Origin: Mesostigma viride
Lineage: Eukaryota; Streptophyta; Mesostigmatophyceae; Mesostigmatales; Mesostigmataceae
Direction of reading: 5' to 3'
Length of the DNA: 64,000 bases
NCBI GenBank assembly: GCA_009746045.1
Contig: RPFO01000078.1
Location: 1,397,107-1,461,106 of the forward strand
Below, in pieces: positions 62,660 to 64,000 of the stretch. The notes beneath the pieces were generated by a model, which was given only the letters and a program-made list of their open reading frames with translations, was not told the origin of the DNA and made no database searches. How positions within the stretch are numbered: the stretch's first letter is position 1; each line of letters starts with the position of its first letter. The position numbers were made by a program, and so were the translations under genes.

Positions 62660-63060
62660 GTTAAGGATTCACTAGCTCCAGAGTGCTTTTAATCCCTGTA
62701 TGCGCACAGCAGGAAGGGGGCAGAGACCCCGGCCCCCTTCCCTCATGCCGCTGGCATGCCACAGGTGCAATTGATGGTCAAGTTATAATTAATTATGTTA
62801 AATTGGACTGCGTCACGTGAGCATAAGTCCTCAGGGGGATGGAATCGATGATGCTAGCTATCTAGGTTCTAGTTACAGGGTTGCGGGTGCCGCGGCCCAA
62901 ATTACTATGAATGCCATCAATTAATTGAACAAGTGCTCCCACTGGGGAGTCACGGAGCACCAGAGTGCTTCTAGTCCCTGAGTGTGCACAGCGGGTAGGG
63001 GGCAGAGACCCCTCCCTTCCCTCATGCCACAGGGCACAGGCATGCCACAGGGTGCACAAT
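62660..63060. repeat. Duplicated ~100-bp block around a LINE tail
   Basis: CCAGAGTGCTT...CACAGC.GG..GGGGGCAGAGACCCC...CTCATGCC...GGCATGCCACAGG occurs at 62679-62767 and again at 62959-63055. Between them lies the second minus-strand LINE tail and a hairpin GTGCTCCCACTGGGGAGTCAC (62933-62953). Confidence 0.75.
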
Positions 63061-63554
63061 CAGACCCGTCGAAACGATCTGGAACCCCCTGTGGGTGCAA
63101 TAAATATAGTAAAAAATTACAATATGGGAACCCTGGCTTCGCCTGCGCAGCCCCAAAAGTGACCATGCACCGTTTTGTGAGGGCTTGCGTGGCTTGCCGT
63201 TTCCTGCGAGATCCGGGGGTTGTCATAGCTGCAGCTGCATCTGTCACCTCTTTAGTCGCTGCGGCTTCTCAAAGCGTTAGATCCAGGAATTCTGCCAGTT
63301 TGCTCCAGGAAAAATTCCAGCGAGCTGTGTCTGCTCGCAGGATCTTTCTACCCTTCACGAGGGTGGCCCTTTGCGGCCAGCTTCCTGAGGCGTATGCTCG
63401 GCCAGGGCTGGACTATAACCATGTCATAGTACATCCTTTCATATTCTGTGCAGGTGACCCTATATATCATTGGCTTTGGGGTCAGCTTCCTCTGGCCTTG
63501 TTGTTCCGCCTTTCGATGAAGCACGGAACATTCACAAGAAACCGCCACTGGTGT

Positions 63555-64000
63555 TCAGTAGCTGAAACCTTGCGGCCGGTTCCGGAGCCTCACGTACAGA
63601 AGCTCCAGAATGGTGTTCATGGCGTCGCTGTCCAAGTAATCATGCTGCCCACGTGTCACTTGCATCACCTGCTGCTCCATGGGAGTCACATCGTAGCGCA
63701 GCTTCCGCAGCCTGTCCTTGAGGTCCGTTCGGTACCGGCGGAAGACGAAGCGGGGCCACACGCGGCGGATGTTGATCTGCATCATTTGAACCTCTTCTTG
63801 GGGGATCGCGGCCAGGATCTTGTGCAGGTTTGGGATGTCCTTTTCTAGCACCCGCACAGAGAACTTGGAGTAATCGAGGATGTTGGAAAACACCATGTCC
63901 ACATCATCACTAACGATAACGGGGATGCAACCGTGCAGAAGTCCATGAATGTATCCCTGGCTCCAGCCGTCGCCGGGGAACGCGCCGCAGAAGACCGAAT
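63555..64000 (-). CDS. Exostosin-type (GT47) glycosyltransferase, C-terminal part
   Basis: The frame enters from the right edge of the window and stops at 63555-63557. The visible 147 residues contain FCGAFPGDGWSQGYIHGLLH and GCIPVIVSDDVDMVF, the end of the GT47 nucleotide-sugar-binding domain, then LDYSKFSVRVLEKDIPNLHK, which is also typical of exostosins. A basic, helical C-terminus follows (RRVWPRFVFRRY). GT47 enzymes are Golgi type II membrane proteins that build cell-wall or proteoglycan polysaccharides; the sugar cannot be told from this part. The start and any upstream exons lie outside the window. 63061-63554 has no recognised feature and would include the 3' UTR. Confidence 0.85.
   Translation of the reverse strand, partial: SVFCGAFPGDGWSQGYIHGLLHGCIPVIVSDDVDMVFSNILDYSKFSVRVLEKDIPNLHKILAAIPQEEVQMMQINIRRVWPRFVFRRYRTDLKDRLRKLRYDVTPMEQQVMQVTRGQHDYLDSDAMNTILELLYVRLRNRPQGFSY

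Overview
This is a nuclear window from a eukaryote. Its genes are split by long GT-AG introns, it is crowded with retrotransposons and DNA transposons, and it shows no bacterial organisation. One gene is a plastid-type esterase/acyltransferase (phytyl ester synthase family) and the coding regions are GC-rich. A green alga, possibly a prasinophyte-grade one, fits best, but the species cannot be fixed from the sequence.

Layout. 1-9200 is transposon-rich: a TTAA-flanked piggyBac-like element (289-1995), a diverged copy of a ~2 kb repeat (1996-3895), nested LINE fragments (3896-6460), and a hAT-like element with an exact 8-bp target duplication (7359-9194). 10242-23708 (minus) is a phytyl-ester-synthase-like gene whose eight exons could be joined with consistent splice phases. 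23740-26190 is intergenic and holds a TA-flanked MITE. 26193-32016 (plus) is a four-exon TMTC-type protein O-mannosyltransferase gene. 33121-41190 is a LINE cluster containing one near-complete element (35705-40968). 41331-41937 is a pure CATT microsatellite. 42072-62002 is a Ty3/gypsy chromovirus with 584-bp LTRs, interrupted at the end of gag by an 8.3-kb element with CACTA-type ends. 62160-63060 holds more LINE tails. 63555-64000 (minus) is the 3' end of an exostosin-type glycosyltransferase gene.

Main result. The two huge minisatellites of the window are not random intron filler. The 69-bp array (44 units, no indels) and the 37-bp array (about 71 units) lie in introns 2 and 4 of the same gene. 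In each, the repeat unit is a piece of the exon-intron junction: the last bases of the upstream exon, the 5' splice site and the first intron bases. Smaller duplications of the same kind occur in introns 3 and 5 of that gene and in intron 3 of the TMTC gene, and the 3' splice site of TMTC intron 2 is also echoed upstream. Introns in this genome appear to grow by tandem amplification of their own splice junctions. The 69-bp unit stays open in the exon reading frame, so choosing a different donor would add 23-residue modules without a frameshift.

The chromovirus has further unusual points: a separate small gene for an RNase H1-type hybrid-binding domain upstream of gag, a long uncharacterised region after integrase, 16-bp inverted repeats at the LTR ends, and several single-base frameshifts although its LTRs are over 99% identical.
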